Assembly: GCA_021296165.1 (NCBI GenBank) | Contig: JAGWAW010000006.1 | Coordinates: 1-21,048 of the forward strand | Origin: Nitrosopumilaceae archaeon | GTDB taxonomy: Archaea; Thermoproteota; Nitrososphaeria; Nitrososphaerales; Nitrosopumilaceae | Reading direction: 5' to 3' | Length of the DNA stretch: 21,048 bases | Part shown: one piece after another, positions 14,379 through 21,048 of the stretch | How the letters are laid out: each line of letters opens with the position of its first letter | Numbering within the stretch: the stretch's first letter is position 1 | Notes under the pieces: model-generated | Told to the model about the DNA's origin: nothing | The model's database searches: none | Seen by the model: only the letters and a program-made list of their open reading frames with translations | Translations under genes and position numbers: made by a program

Positions 14379-16790
14379 TTAGCCAGAACCGGGAGCTGCA
14401 TCTGCTCCCGTACTTATAATAGAATCGTCAAGATATGAGTATCTGCCGATTGCGGTCCATTCACCGTCGACGATGCTCCATACGTCATAGTCCGCTTTGT
14501 CCAAATCACCTGCTTCATTCAGTACCGTACTTCCAATGGCCCCCACATACTGGGAGGCAACTTCAGGAAATATTGACTTGATGGTTCCCGCATCAGTGGA
14601 CCCCGACTGCAATATGGACAGTCCGACTAACCACGCTGCATCATACGCATGGTACACTAATGTTATGGGTGTTTCGCCGATTGTTTCGATGAAATACGAC
14701 TCCACAACACCATGTATGTCGTTGCCGGATTCGGCCACCTGCACGCCGATGTACCCCACATTTGGCCTTGTTACGAAGTCCCGGGTTTTCGGATCATTCA
14801 GTACATCACTCTTTTTAGTCAGTGTCTCGGCTATGAACCACTTGACATCATCTAGTGCGTCATAGCTGCCGGCGTTCTGCAGTATCGGGATGGAATGGCC
14901 GAATGCTATAAGGAACACGGCCACATTGTCACTGCCGTGTGTCTCTATTGCATCCTGAACCAGATCACTCAAGAGTGATACCTCAGATCCAAACTCCGAT
15001 GCCTCCGGATTAAACCGTATGCCCTCATCAAATGCATAGCCACGCGACTCAAAGTTTGCTTTCGTTGCATCGCGCAGGCCATCGCCGTAGGTATCACCTA
15101 ACCAAATGGGCACCACATACTCTATGCCCTCGCTCTCGAGAAGTTTACCCACTGCAGCAGCCTGATTGAAATCGTCCGGCACCATACGGAATACGCTGTC
15201 GTTGGGTATGGCGAGCCTTGGAGCGGTTGAACAACAGCTGATCAACATCATGTCGTTTATGTCCGCATATGTCTTTACTTGTGTCGTAGTGGAACTGATC
15301 CGCGGTCCTATGATGATGTCGATGTCCCTAGCATGCAATGTTGTGGCCTTTTCAAGGGCCACATTGGGATTTGTTGCAGTGTCCTCTGACACCAACTTCA
15401 GTTGCCATCCAGCATTTATGCTGTCAAGGAATGCGTTGAAGTGGTCTGCTCCCAGCTGGGTGGCATCGCGTGTATGGTACCCGGTCGCATCCTGCCTGCC
15501 TGTGAGCGGGTACAGCGACCCTACCAGCACTTCGCCTTCCGGCTGCTCGGCCGCCGTCAAGAGGTTTCTTTCGGCGGCGTATACTCCACTCTTTACCCAA
15601 GCGTTGTCCACAACCTTCCATATCTGATAGTTAGCCAGTACAAGATCGCCAGCCTCATTCAGCTCTGCAGATGCCATAGCGCCGGCGTGGTCATCAGCCA
15701 CATCCACAAACACCTTCTTGACATCTGCTGCCTCCGAACTATTGGCTTCCATTATGGCTTTGCCCACTACCCAGACAGCATCATATGCGGGGTGAACGAA
15801 CGAAATTGGTGCAGCGCCCAGTTCTTCTGTCAGCAACTCATCTATGCGATCAGACTGCTGTCCGGGGCTAATTAGAACTTGCAGGGATGTAAGGTTCACA
15901 GAGTTGGCAAACTCCGAGGCTATCGGGTCGTCAAACAGATAGGTTGTACCGGCCACCGCTTCGGAGCCATACCAGCGTACGTCACCAAGATCTTCACGAA
16001 GGGAGGCTTCTTGGATTATGCTAAGCGTTTCGTCAAACGACGTCATGAAGACCGCGACCTTGTCTGCTCCGTACCGGTCCACAAGTGTTTGTACGTGCCC
16101 GGCCATTGAATCCACCTCTAGGGCAAAGTTCCTTGTGCCAGGGAAGTATCCTACGCCGAGCACCTCGCCGCCGTGTTCCTGAAAACTCTTCACAACAGCA
16201 TCGTTGAGGCCATCTCCATACGCATCACCCCTCCACGTGGTAACAAGACCCCGTATGCCATCGCTAACAAGAAGTTTAGCTACGGCCGCACCCTGATTTT
16301 CATCATCAGGTACAAACCGGTAGACGCTATCGCCAGCAATGCTCAATCGCGGAGATGTGGAGCAACAACTCACAACCAACATGTCATTTTCGTCAGCATA
16401 TGTCTTCACGTTCTGCACATTAGCCGACCCTGCCGGACCCAGCAAGATTGTTATGCCCCTAGCATGAAGCGCCTGAGCCTTCTCCAAAGATACTACTGCA
16501 CTAGTGTTCGTGTCTTCGGTGACTAGATCAATCCACCATGTGGCACCGTGTTCTGCCAGATATGCGTTAAAGTCACTCACAGCAAGTTCTGTTGCTGCTT
16601 GTATGTCATCACCAGCGGAGCTAAGTTCACCACTAAGTGGAATGAGCGCCCCTATCTGTATCGGTCCAGTAACCGACATCATGGCATCGTCAGTCGGCAT
16701 AGAGTCCTCCTGTGCCCATGCACCCACAACGGGGGTGGCCACGATCAGACTAACTACGGTCAATACTCCTGTAATGAATGTTGTATTCAT
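14379..16790 (-). CDS. Secreted tandem (two-domain) LivK-like solute-binding protein
   Basis: An 803-residue protein with a Sec signal peptide (1-26, cut predicted after AWA). Two full copies of a type 1 periplasmic-binding fold of the branched-chain amino-acid receptor family follow. Copy 1 starts at IGALIPLSG (46-54) and copy 2 at VGSLYPLTG (423-431), a period of 377 residues. Matching pairs are YADENDM (131) and YADINDM (508), CCSTSPRL (142) and CCSTAPRL (519), and PAYDAVW and HAYDAAW (333-340 and 713-720). Family members capture amino acids, amides or urea for ABC importers, or act as sensors, so the ligand cannot be read from the sequence. There is no lipobox, no PEF tail and no C-terminal membrane helix, and no permease or ATPase gene is nearby. 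A box A lies 25-32 nt upstream of the ATG. Several parts are more AT-rich than the uvr genes. Confidence 0.92.
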   Translation of the reverse strand: MNTTFITGVLTVVSLIVATPVVGAWAQEDSMPTDDAMMSVTGPIQIGALIPLSGELSSAGDDIQAATELAVSDFNAYLAEHGATWWIDLVTEDTNTSAVVSLEKAQALHARGITILLGPAGSANVQNVKTYADENDMLVVSCCSTSPRLSIAGDSVYRFVPDDENQGAAVAKLLVSDGIRGLVTTWRGDAYGDGLNDAVVKSFQEHGGEVLGVGYFPGTRNFALEVDSMAGHVQTLVDRYGADKVAVFMTSFDETLSIIQEASLREDLGDVRWYGSEAVAGTTYLFDDPIASEFANSVNLTSLQVLISPGQQSDRIDELLTEELGAAPISFVHPAYDAVWVVGKAIMEANSSEAADVKKVFVDVADDHAGAMASAELNEAGDLVLANYQIWKVVDNAWVKSGVYAAERNLLTAAEQPEGEVLVGSLYPLTGRQDATGYHTRDATQLGADHFNAFLDSINAGWQLKLVSEDTATNPNVALEKATTLHARDIDIIIGPRISSTTTQVKTYADINDMMLISCCSTAPRLAIPNDSVFRMVPDDFNQAAAVGKLLESEGIEYVVPIWLGDTYGDGLRDATKANFESRGYAFDEGIRFNPEASEFGSEVSLLSDLVQDAIETHGSDNVAVFLIAFGHSIPILQNAGSYDALDDVKWFIAETLTKKSDVLNDPKTRDFVTRPNVGYIGVQVAESGNDIHGVVESYFIETIGETPITLVYHAYDAAWLVGLSILQSGSTDAGTIKSIFPEVASQYVGAIGSTVLNEAGDLDKADYDVWSIVDGEWTAIGRYSYLDDSIISTGADAAPGSG

Positions 16791-16814
16791 ATTGCCAATC
16801 CGCTGACTGCATGG

Positions 16815-16822
16815 CTTATAAA
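16815..16822 (-). promoter_or_regulatory. Box A of the binding-protein gene
   Basis: The minus strand reads TTTATAAG, 25-32 nt upstream of the ATG at 16790. It is a near-consensus archaeal TATA box. Confidence 0.7.
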
Positions 16823-16918
16823 CTGCCCTACATTTAGCTCAACGGGTGTTGGACGCGCAATCGCATCACGCATGGCTGGCAGCAGTCCAATTTCATTTAT
16901 CCGTTATAATACTGTACA

Positions 16919-16932
16919 TATATTGCAATATA
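16919..16932. promoter_or_regulatory. 14-bp perfect palindrome between divergent promoters
   Basis: TATATTGCAATATA is identical to its reverse complement. It sits about 15 nt upstream of the box A of the surface-protein gene and about 100 nt upstream of the box A of the binding-protein gene. The position suits an operator for a dimeric regulator, possibly acting on both genes. An AT-rich palindrome can also arise by chance. Confidence 0.45.
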
Positions 16933-16945
16933 CCATAGACAATAT

Positions 16946-16953
16946 TCTTTAAC
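16946..16953 (+). promoter_or_regulatory. Weak box A of the PEF-tailed surface protein gene
   Basis: TCTTTAAC lies 21-28 nt upstream of the ATG at 16974, in the position of the other boxes but a poorer match to consensus. Confidence 0.45.
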
Positions 16954-16973
16954 CCGACAACCACACAGCCAAC

Positions 16974-17711
16974 ATGAGACTGGGACTGGCCTTAGTGGTG
17001 GCAGTGGCGGCCGCCACTACACACCCGGCATGGGCAGACGTATACGTACAGAACGACCGGATGTATGTTGGAGGCGACGGCTCCCTGCACATTGTGGGCG
17101 AGGTGTACAACGGCTTGGACGCGCCCTTGGGCCAGGTGGCTGTGGATGTTCAGGTCTACGACGGCCACGACGAAGTAGCTGCCGGCAGTGGTTGGTCTCT
17201 TATCAACACCGTAATGCCCGGCATGGTGGGACCATTCGACATAGTCATCACTGATGCGGACACCCGGCGCGCCCATGACTATACCGCAACCGTAGACTAT
17301 TCGGTACGCTCACCCAAGAGCCAAGTCATCGACGTGACGTCAGCGAGTCTAGAGAGGAGCAGCCAAGGCGACCTGTTCGTAACCGGCACGGTAGTCAACC
17401 GTGGCCAAGCCACGGCAAACATGATATCGGTGGTGGCCACCATATACGACAGGGATGGCAATGTGGCGACGGTGGCCCGCACGCAGCCAGAGCCCGACTA
17501 CCTGCGCGCCGACCACGAGTGGGTCTTCGTGGTCCCCATTCCCGAGAGGGACCAGACTCGTGAAGTGGCCGGATATTCCTTGGTTGCCGAGTCCGAGGAG
17601 TACGCGGCAGTGCCAGAGTTTCCCTTGGGGTCTACAGTGGTAATGGCCGCCTCGGCGGCCGGGTACGTGCTACTCACTCGGAACTCGTCCATCATGCGCA
17701 GCAGGGCATAG
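16974..17711 (+). CDS. Secreted surface protein with two FxLYD-like domains and a PEF-CTERM tail
   Basis: A 245-residue exported protein. The signal peptide is residues 1-21 (cut predicted after AWA). Two similar beta-rich segments follow. The first (about 36-92) contains HIVGEVYNGLDAPLGQVAV and VQVYDGHDE. The second (about 133-190) contains FVTGTVVNRGQATANMISV and ATIYDRDGN. Both resemble FxLYD-type immunoglobulin-like domains. The C-terminus has VPEFPLG (213-219), a hydrophobic helix (219-235) and a basic end, the tripartite layout of PEF/PEFG-type archaeal sorting signals handled by an archaeosortase. It is probably displayed on the cell surface. It is divergent from the duplicated binding-protein gene, so the two exported proteins may be co-regulated. 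The stop directly abuts the stop of the next, convergent gene. Confidence 0.82.
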   Translation: MRLGLALVVAVAAATTHPAWADVYVQNDRMYVGGDGSLHIVGEVYNGLDAPLGQVAVDVQVYDGHDEVAAGSGWSLINTVMPGMVGPFDIVITDADTRRAHDYTATVDYSVRSPKSQVIDVTSASLERSSQGDLFVTGTVVNRGQATANMISVVATIYDRDGNVATVARTQPEPDYLRADHEWVFVVPIPERDQTREVAGYSLVAESEEYAAVPEFPLGSTVVMAASAAGYVLLTRNSSIMRSRA

Positions 17712-18203
17712 TCACAGTAACCCTTGGCGCTGTAGCGATTCCATAGTATCGGATATCTCCACGGCCAAGTCCCCCTTGTCCAGCCTAACCGGCCTGCGGA
17801 ACGCGATAGGGACAGTCATGGTCAGCATGTCCTGATCCGTGTGTGATATGCGCACCGAATGGAATGGGTAGTTTTTGGCCCGCATGTACCCCGACCACCT
17901 GGCCAAGGCTCGGTTTACCTGTCCCATCTTGTCCTCCAGATTGTATATGTCAATATCCAGATCTCCGTCAAACAGTCCAAACTTCAGCATCGGCACTATC
18001 AGATAACCTCCCGACACCGGAGCCTTCTGCTTGAGCATAGACTCTATCTGCTCCTCGGTGGCATCCTCACCGTAGTCGGGATCAAAGTAGCCTGCAATGT
18101 ACTTTTTGGAGTCCAATATACGGAAGTACGTATCATCCAAGTCCAGCTTCCATGAAGACTGCGAACTCGAACGGCGGCCTATCCCCAACACCAACCCCAC
18201 CAT
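17712..18203 (-). CDS. Hypothetical protein
   Basis: A 163-residue soluble-looking protein that I do not recognise. It has no signal peptide or membrane helix. It is mixed alpha/beta, with segments such as KYIAGYFDPDYGEDATEEQI, GGYLIVPMLKFGLFDGDLDI and HSVRISHTDQDMLTMTVPIA, and ends EISDTMESLQRQGLL. The overall organisation (an acidic helical linker between strands) suggests a small single-domain protein. A dyad-flanked TATA element lies only 14-20 nt upstream of this ATG. If the transcript is leaderless, the real start would be the in-frame TTG (18194) or GTG (18191) a few codons further in. The gene is divergent from the small membrane protein and converges without overlap on the surface-protein gene. 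Confidence 0.7.
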   Translation of the reverse strand: MVGLVLGIGRRSSSQSSWKLDLDDTYFRILDSKKYIAGYFDPDYGEDATEEQIESMLKQKAPVSGGYLIVPMLKFGLFDGDLDIDIYNLEDKMGQVNRALARWSGYMRAKNYPFHSVRISHTDQDMLTMTVPIAFRRPVRLDKGDLAVEISDTMESLQRQGLL

Positions 18204-18211
18204 CCCCGCGG

Positions 18212-18228
18212 CCCAATTATATCTTGGG
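18212..18228 (-). promoter_or_regulatory. Box A inside a 5-bp dyad
   Basis: CCCAA-TTATATC-TTGGG: perfect 5-bp inverted arms enclose the minus-strand TATA core (GATATAA). A protein bound to the dyad would mask the TATA box of the hypothetical gene. A second dyad, GCCGCC-G-GGCGGC, follows at 18230-18242. Confidence 0.4.
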
Positions 18229-18270
18229 AGCCGCCGGGCGGCATATGCTTGGCGGGTGTGCCGGAGGCAT

Positions 18271-18277
18271 GTTTAAA
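18271..18277 (+). promoter_or_regulatory. Box A of the 55-residue membrane protein gene
   Basis: GTTTAAA, with TTTAAA 23-28 nt upstream of the ATG at 18300. Its position inside the longer in-frame extension from 18249 rules against that earlier start. Confidence 0.6.
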
Positions 18278-18299
18278 GGCTCATGCGCCCACACACCCC

Positions 18300-18467
18300 A
18301 TGGACAAGCAGTACGCTGCCGCGGTAATTCTGATAATATTCGGGCTAGGTCTCACCCAGATACAGGGGTCTGACGGCTCCTTCCTGATGGGACTGGGGAT
18401 CGGTACTATCATCATCTCTCTGGTCTGGATCGTCCGCATAATAATACGGGACATGAAGCGCCGCTAG
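18300..18467 (+). CDS. Small two-helix membrane protein
   Basis: A 55-residue protein with two hydrophobic segments: AAAVILIIFGLGLTQI (about 6-21) and FLMGLGIGTIIISLVWIVRI (about 29-48). They are joined by a short polar turn (QGSDGS), and a basic tail (RDMKRR) indicates a cytoplasmic C-terminus. The start is set by a box A 23-28 nt upstream; the frame could be extended to GTG/ATG-like codons at 18249, but that would overlap the promoter. No family was recognised. It lies 60 bp upstream of the NicO-type permease on the same strand, but that gene has its own box A, so co-transcription is not required. A role as a small accessory subunit is only a guess. Confidence 0.65.
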   Translation: MDKQYAAAVILIIFGLGLTQIQGSDGSFLMGLGIGTIIISLVWIVRIIIRDMKRR

Positions 18468-18499
18468 AAGATACAGTCTGCGGTCGTGGGCGTCAAATG

Positions 18500-18506
18500 T
18501 TTTATT
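18500..18506 (+). promoter_or_regulatory. Box A of the NicO-type permease gene
   Basis: TTTTATT lies 22-28 nt upstream of the ATG at 18528 and overlaps the region that earlier in-frame starts (18486, 18513) would use. Confidence 0.5.
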
Positions 18507-18527
18507 GTGCCGATGCTGCCCCCACGT

Positions 18528-19280
18528 ATGGACTGGATTACCTGGGATGCCGGCGCCCTTACGCCCCTTCTTACCCTAGGCTTTGGCCTGACCGTGGGAT
18601 TGGCGCATGCCATTGAGCCGGATCACGTGGCGGCAGTGGGAACACAGGCTGCATCCAAGAACGCAAGTCTTCGGAGACACGGCATTAGGGAGAGTATAAC
18701 CAAATCGTCGGTGCTGGGCGCCGTCTGGGGCGCTGGACACGCCACCACCCTAGTCCTCTTCGGCATGCTGGTGTATACAGCCGCATCCCTCATACAGGAC
18801 TGGGTCTTCTCCGGACTGGAGATGGTGGTGGGCGCGATGCTTCTGGCCCTGGGTGCTTCGGCCATCCTAGGCAAGAGCATCCTGTGGCCTGTGCACCGGC
18901 ACCATCACTCCCATCGGGACGGAACGTCCCACGCCCACAAGCACGAACACGACGACGGACTGCACAACCACACCCACCGCTCATACATCATAGGACTGGT
19001 ACATGGCTTGGCCGGAAGCGGTAGCCTAGTGGCACTAACCTCCGCCACCATTGAAGGTCCGGCCATGATGCTAGCGTTCATGCTGTTATTTGGAGCGGGT
19101 GCGGCGGTGGGCATGTGTGTCATGGGCGGCCTGCTGGGCGTTCCAATTTCCTTGGCAAGTCGGAAGAGCGGGATGCGCCGACTTGTACAGTACGTGACCG
19201 GAGCCTTCAGTGCGGCTATGGGAATCATGATACTCTACCAGACCGGTGCAGTGGTGCTGTCCGGCGCACCGGCAGCCTAG
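18528..19280 (+). CDS. NicO/UreH-type nickel or cobalt permease
   Basis: A 250-residue polytopic membrane protein with about six hydrophobic helices. The first carries HAIEPDH (27-33), the HX4DH metal-binding signature of Ni/Co transporters. A second conserved His motif is GLVHGLAGSGSLVAL. Between them is a His-rich cytoplasmic-type loop (123-150) with 12 His in 28 residues, as in RcnA- and UreH-like members. The family moves Ni2+ or Co2+ across the membrane. In urease-bearing thaumarchaea nickel would serve urease and cobalt would serve cobalamin synthesis, but neither pathway is in this window. Whether it imports or exports cannot be told. The start at ATG 18528 is preferred over a 14-codon extension (18486) because the box A at 18500-18506 fits only that start. 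The stop overlaps the convergent gene's stop by 3 nt. Confidence 0.85.
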   Translation: MDWITWDAGALTPLLTLGFGLTVGLAHAIEPDHVAAVGTQAASKNASLRRHGIRESITKSSVLGAVWGAGHATTLVLFGMLVYTAASLIQDWVFSGLEMVVGAMLLALGASAILGKSILWPVHRHHHSHRDGTSHAHKHEHDDGLHNHTHRSYIIGLVHGLAGSGSLVALTSATIEGPAMMLAFMLLFGAGAAVGMCVMGGLLGVPISLASRKSGMRRLVQYVTGAFSAAMGIMILYQTGAVVLSGAPAA

Positions 19281-19528
19281 AGCGGCGTCATCGTGTCAAT
19301 CAGGCGGGCGTTTGTGACTTGGCCGTCCTTTTCCTGAATCTCCAGATCCACCGTATACTTGAGGCTGTTCAGCATAAAGTTCACCTGAACATCCCACGCC
19401 TCCCGGGGACCCTTCTCGGGCACTTGGTATGCCACGTTAACACGAAACTCCTCCACCTCACCGTACAGGGCACCTATGACGCGCCTCGACTCCCTCTCTA
19501 TGTCTTCGGGTGTGCTGACTTGAGTCAT
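19277..19528 (-). CDS. Small hypothetical protein (83 residues)
   Basis: It begins MTQVSTPEDIERESRRVIGA and is followed by a compact alpha/beta sequence with AWDVQVNFML, YTVDLEIQEKDGQV and the end NARLIDTMTPL. A helix followed by alternating strands suggests a small stand-alone fold; a faint resemblance to PepSY/GvpO-like domains is not strong enough to name it. The start is well supported: a near-consensus box A (CTTATATAT) lies 23-31 nt upstream, whereas the 55-codon in-frame extension to 19693 would run through that promoter and into the end of the TPR gene. It has no signal peptide, so it is probably cytoplasmic. Confidence 0.7.
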   Translation of the reverse strand: MTQVSTPEDIERESRRVIGALYGEVEEFRVNVAYQVPEKGPREAWDVQVNFMLNSLKYTVDLEIQEKDGQVTNARLIDTMTPL

Positions 19529-19550
19529 GCCTTTTTCGGTTGTTATTTTG

Positions 19551-19559
19551 ATATATAAG
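19551..19559 (-). promoter_or_regulatory. Box A of the 83-residue protein gene
   Basis: The minus strand reads CTTATATAT, 23-31 nt upstream of the ATG at 19528. It is the best consensus match in the window. Confidence 0.7.
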
Positions 19560-19649
19560 AATTTTAGATGTGTGTAGAAAGGCGCGGCCGAACCGCCTGC
19601 CGATCGCGGCGCTGTCTGGATGTCGGACAAGTCAGCGTCGCCTGGACCA

Positions 19650-20912
19650 TCACCGGAACGCTCCGAACAGGGACTTTTTCTTCTTGCCGGCAATCTTCTC
19701 CATTACGCGCTCGCGATGGTACTGGGCCCTCCTGTTATTCGGATCCAGATCCAGCGCCATGTCATAATACTTTAGTGACTCCTCGTATCTCTTCAGCGAC
19801 ATCAGTATCCGGGCCCTGTAGCTTATGGCGTAGACGTATCCCGGATTGATCTCCAGCGCCCTGTTGCAGTGTTTGAGCGCCTCCTCATACTCAGCCTCGT
19901 GGTCCAGCAGCCACACCATGGTACACAGCGCCATGACGTTGTCCGGTTCCCGGAGCAGGGCGCTCTGGCAGAAGAACCTAGCGGCCCCGGTCTTCTTCAT
20001 GGAGTACAGCGAGACGCCCTTGCTGTAAAGCGCCCTGACGTGGCCCGGATGCGCCTCCAGCACCCTGTCGAAGCACTCGACTGCCTTCTGGAACAGGCCC
20101 TTTCGATCGCATATCAGGCCTTGCGTCATCAGCGCCTCCGTATTGGCCGGATTTATCTTCAGAGCCTCGTCCAAATAGGGAAAGACGTCCTTTGTGGAAA
20201 AGCCGGCCAGATCCAGCGTCCATGCCTTGGCCACTAATGCCTGGGCATTCTTCGGATTCTTCTCCAGCGCCTGGGTGTACCACACTATGGCATCCTCATG
20301 CTTCCCCTCCTGGGTCAGCCGACGCCCCTTCTCGTACAGAAGATCGGAGCGGGCCGAGTCTGCCGCGATAGCATCGTTCAGGCACGATATGGACTCGGAG
20401 GCACGGCCCATCCTGCCCAGTATGCGGCTCTTGACATACAGGACGTCGGCATCGCCCGGCTTGGTGGCCAGAATCCCGTCCAGTGTCGCGATGGCCTCCC
20501 CGTGCCTGCCTAAGCCACTCTGGCAAGAGGCGGCCACCGTAAGCGCCTCCATGTGGTCGGGGTGGTCGGGCCCTATGCGCCCCAGACACTCAAGCGCCTC
20601 AACATACCTTCGCAGCTTCTCCAAGACCCGGCCCCTGCCCAGCAGTATGTCGGCATTGCCGGGGTCCGGCTCCAGGGCCATATCCAGATGCTCAAGAGCA
20701 TCCCCGAACCTCCCCAGTCGGTACAGCACCATCCCCATGCGGCGGTTCGCGGCGACATGGTGCGGATCCGTGCGCAGGGCCCGAGAGTAGCACGCCGCCG
20801 CCTTGTCATACTCGCCATACCCCTCCCAATACACGCCCCTGTTGATGTGGTTCCACTCACCACCGGGCTTCTCAAACATCGTGCGGATTGGGGCGTGCGG
20901 GTTTTTTAGCAT
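19650..20912 (-). CDS. Multi-TPR protein
   Basis: A protein of 420 residues, or 409 if the internal ATG at 20879 is used, made almost entirely of about ten to eleven tetratricopeptide repeats. Examples are GVYWEGYGEYDKAAACYSRA, GMVLYRLGRFGDALEHLDMA, YEKGRRLTQEGKHEDAIVWY and ARILMSLKRYEESLKYYDMA, each followed by a L-x-DPxN/H-type turn. It ends in a basic tail (KIAGKKKKSLFGAFR). It has no signal or membrane helix, so it is likely a cytoplasmic scaffold. No box A lies upstream of either start. The partial gene at the window's right edge overlaps the second start by 8 nt (ATGTTTGA), the same geometry as the uvr junctions, so I favour an operon and the start MFEKPGGEWN. The ATG at 20912 gives the longer version. 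Confidence 0.85.
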   Translation of the reverse strand: MLKNPHAPIRTMFEKPGGEWNHINRGVYWEGYGEYDKAAACYSRALRTDPHHVAANRRMGMVLYRLGRFGDALEHLDMALEPDPGNADILLGRGRVLEKLRRYVEALECLGRIGPDHPDHMEALTVAASCQSGLGRHGEAIATLDGILATKPGDADVLYVKSRILGRMGRASESISCLNDAIAADSARSDLLYEKGRRLTQEGKHEDAIVWYTQALEKNPKNAQALVAKAWTLDLAGFSTKDVFPYLDEALKINPANTEALMTQGLICDRKGLFQKAVECFDRVLEAHPGHVRALYSKGVSLYSMKKTGAARFFCQSALLREPDNVMALCTMVWLLDHEAEYEEALKHCNRALEINPGYVYAISYRARILMSLKRYEESLKYYDMALDLDPNNRRAQYHRERVMEKIAGKKKKSLFGAFR

Positions 20913-21048
20913 GACGGCGGGCTGGAGGAAATGGGTGCATGCGCCTCCAGCAGGACTGTACCGATCCTGTCTTGATCTCCATGGTGACCTTCCGCGTCAT
21001 CTCTGGCACTCCGATCATCACCTGGTCTGTAGACAGCACGCCAGAGAT
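20872..21048 (-). CDS. C-terminal end of an unidentified protein (cut by window edge)
   Basis: On the minus strand a 58-codon frame is open from the right edge to TGA at 20874-20872. The sequence begins ISGVLSTDQVMIGVPEMTRK, continues VTMEIKTGSVQSCW, and ends in a basic Pro-rich tail; most third codon positions are G or C. Its stop falls within the start of the TPR gene (8-nt overlap with the ATG at 20879), and no promoter separates the two. Two plus-strand frames across the same bases (from 20911 and 20939) are also open, so the call rests on the overlap and the missing box A. No family was recognised. Confidence 0.4.
   Translation of the reverse strand: MSGVLSTDQVMIGVPEMTRKVTMEIKTGSVQSCWRRMHPFPPARRHAKKPARPNPHDV

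Noticed and set aside
19529..19693. A 55-codon N-terminal extension of the 83-residue protein
   Set aside because: It would read through the best box A in the window and overlap the TPR gene.

Overview
The window reads as chromosome of a high-GC mesophilic archaeon, most likely a Nitrososphaerota (Thaumarchaeota) ammonia oxidiser of the Cenarchaeum type. The grounds are archaeal box A (TATA) elements about 22-32 nt upstream of many start codons with no Shine-Dalgarno sequence, frequent GTG/TTG starts, heavy use of ATA for Ile and AGG for Arg, a PEF-type C-terminal surface-sorting tail, a type 1 copper cupredoxin, a NicO-type nickel/cobalt permease, and a UvrABC set of the kind found in mesophilic archaea. 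The organism is an inference; no rRNA or amo gene lies in the window.

Layout. The left edge (1-208) holds the tail of an IS630-family transposase. A 226-residue TPR protein (628-1308, minus) follows a gene-poor stretch. Next come two convergent genes that overlap by 15 nt: a SWIM zinc-finger protein (1707-3329, plus) and a 1016-residue SNF2-type helicase with a degenerate DUF3883-like tail (3315-6365, minus). After a doubtful small ORF (6450-6761, minus) comes a compact uvrB-uvrA-uvrC operon (6806-13098, plus), whose genes overlap by exactly 8 nt at both junctions and which is driven by one clear box A. It encodes the whole damage-recognition and dual-incision complex, but UvrC ends before the usual helix-hairpin-helix domain.

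The right half is mostly envelope and small genes. It contains a membrane-anchored cupredoxin on a Met/Glu repeat stalk (13110-13808, minus), a gene-poor 570-base stretch, and a secreted solute-binding protein made of two tandem LivK-like domains (14379-16790, minus). Divergent from the latter is a PEF-CTERM surface protein (16974-17711, plus), and the promoter region between them carries a perfect 14-bp palindrome. Then follow a hypothetical protein (17712-18203, minus), a 55-residue two-helix membrane protein (18300-18467, plus), a NicO-type permease with a His-rich loop (18528-19280, plus), an 83-residue conserved-looking protein (19277-19528, minus) and a large TPR protein (19650-20912, minus). 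The TPR gene probably follows a cut-off gene at the right edge in one operon.

No CRISPR array, tRNA, rRNA or complete mobile element was seen. The best candidates for something less ordinary are the SWIM/SNF2 convergent pair, the duplicated binding protein, and the cupredoxin stalk. The uniform box A-to-start spacing is useful because it corrects several start codons.
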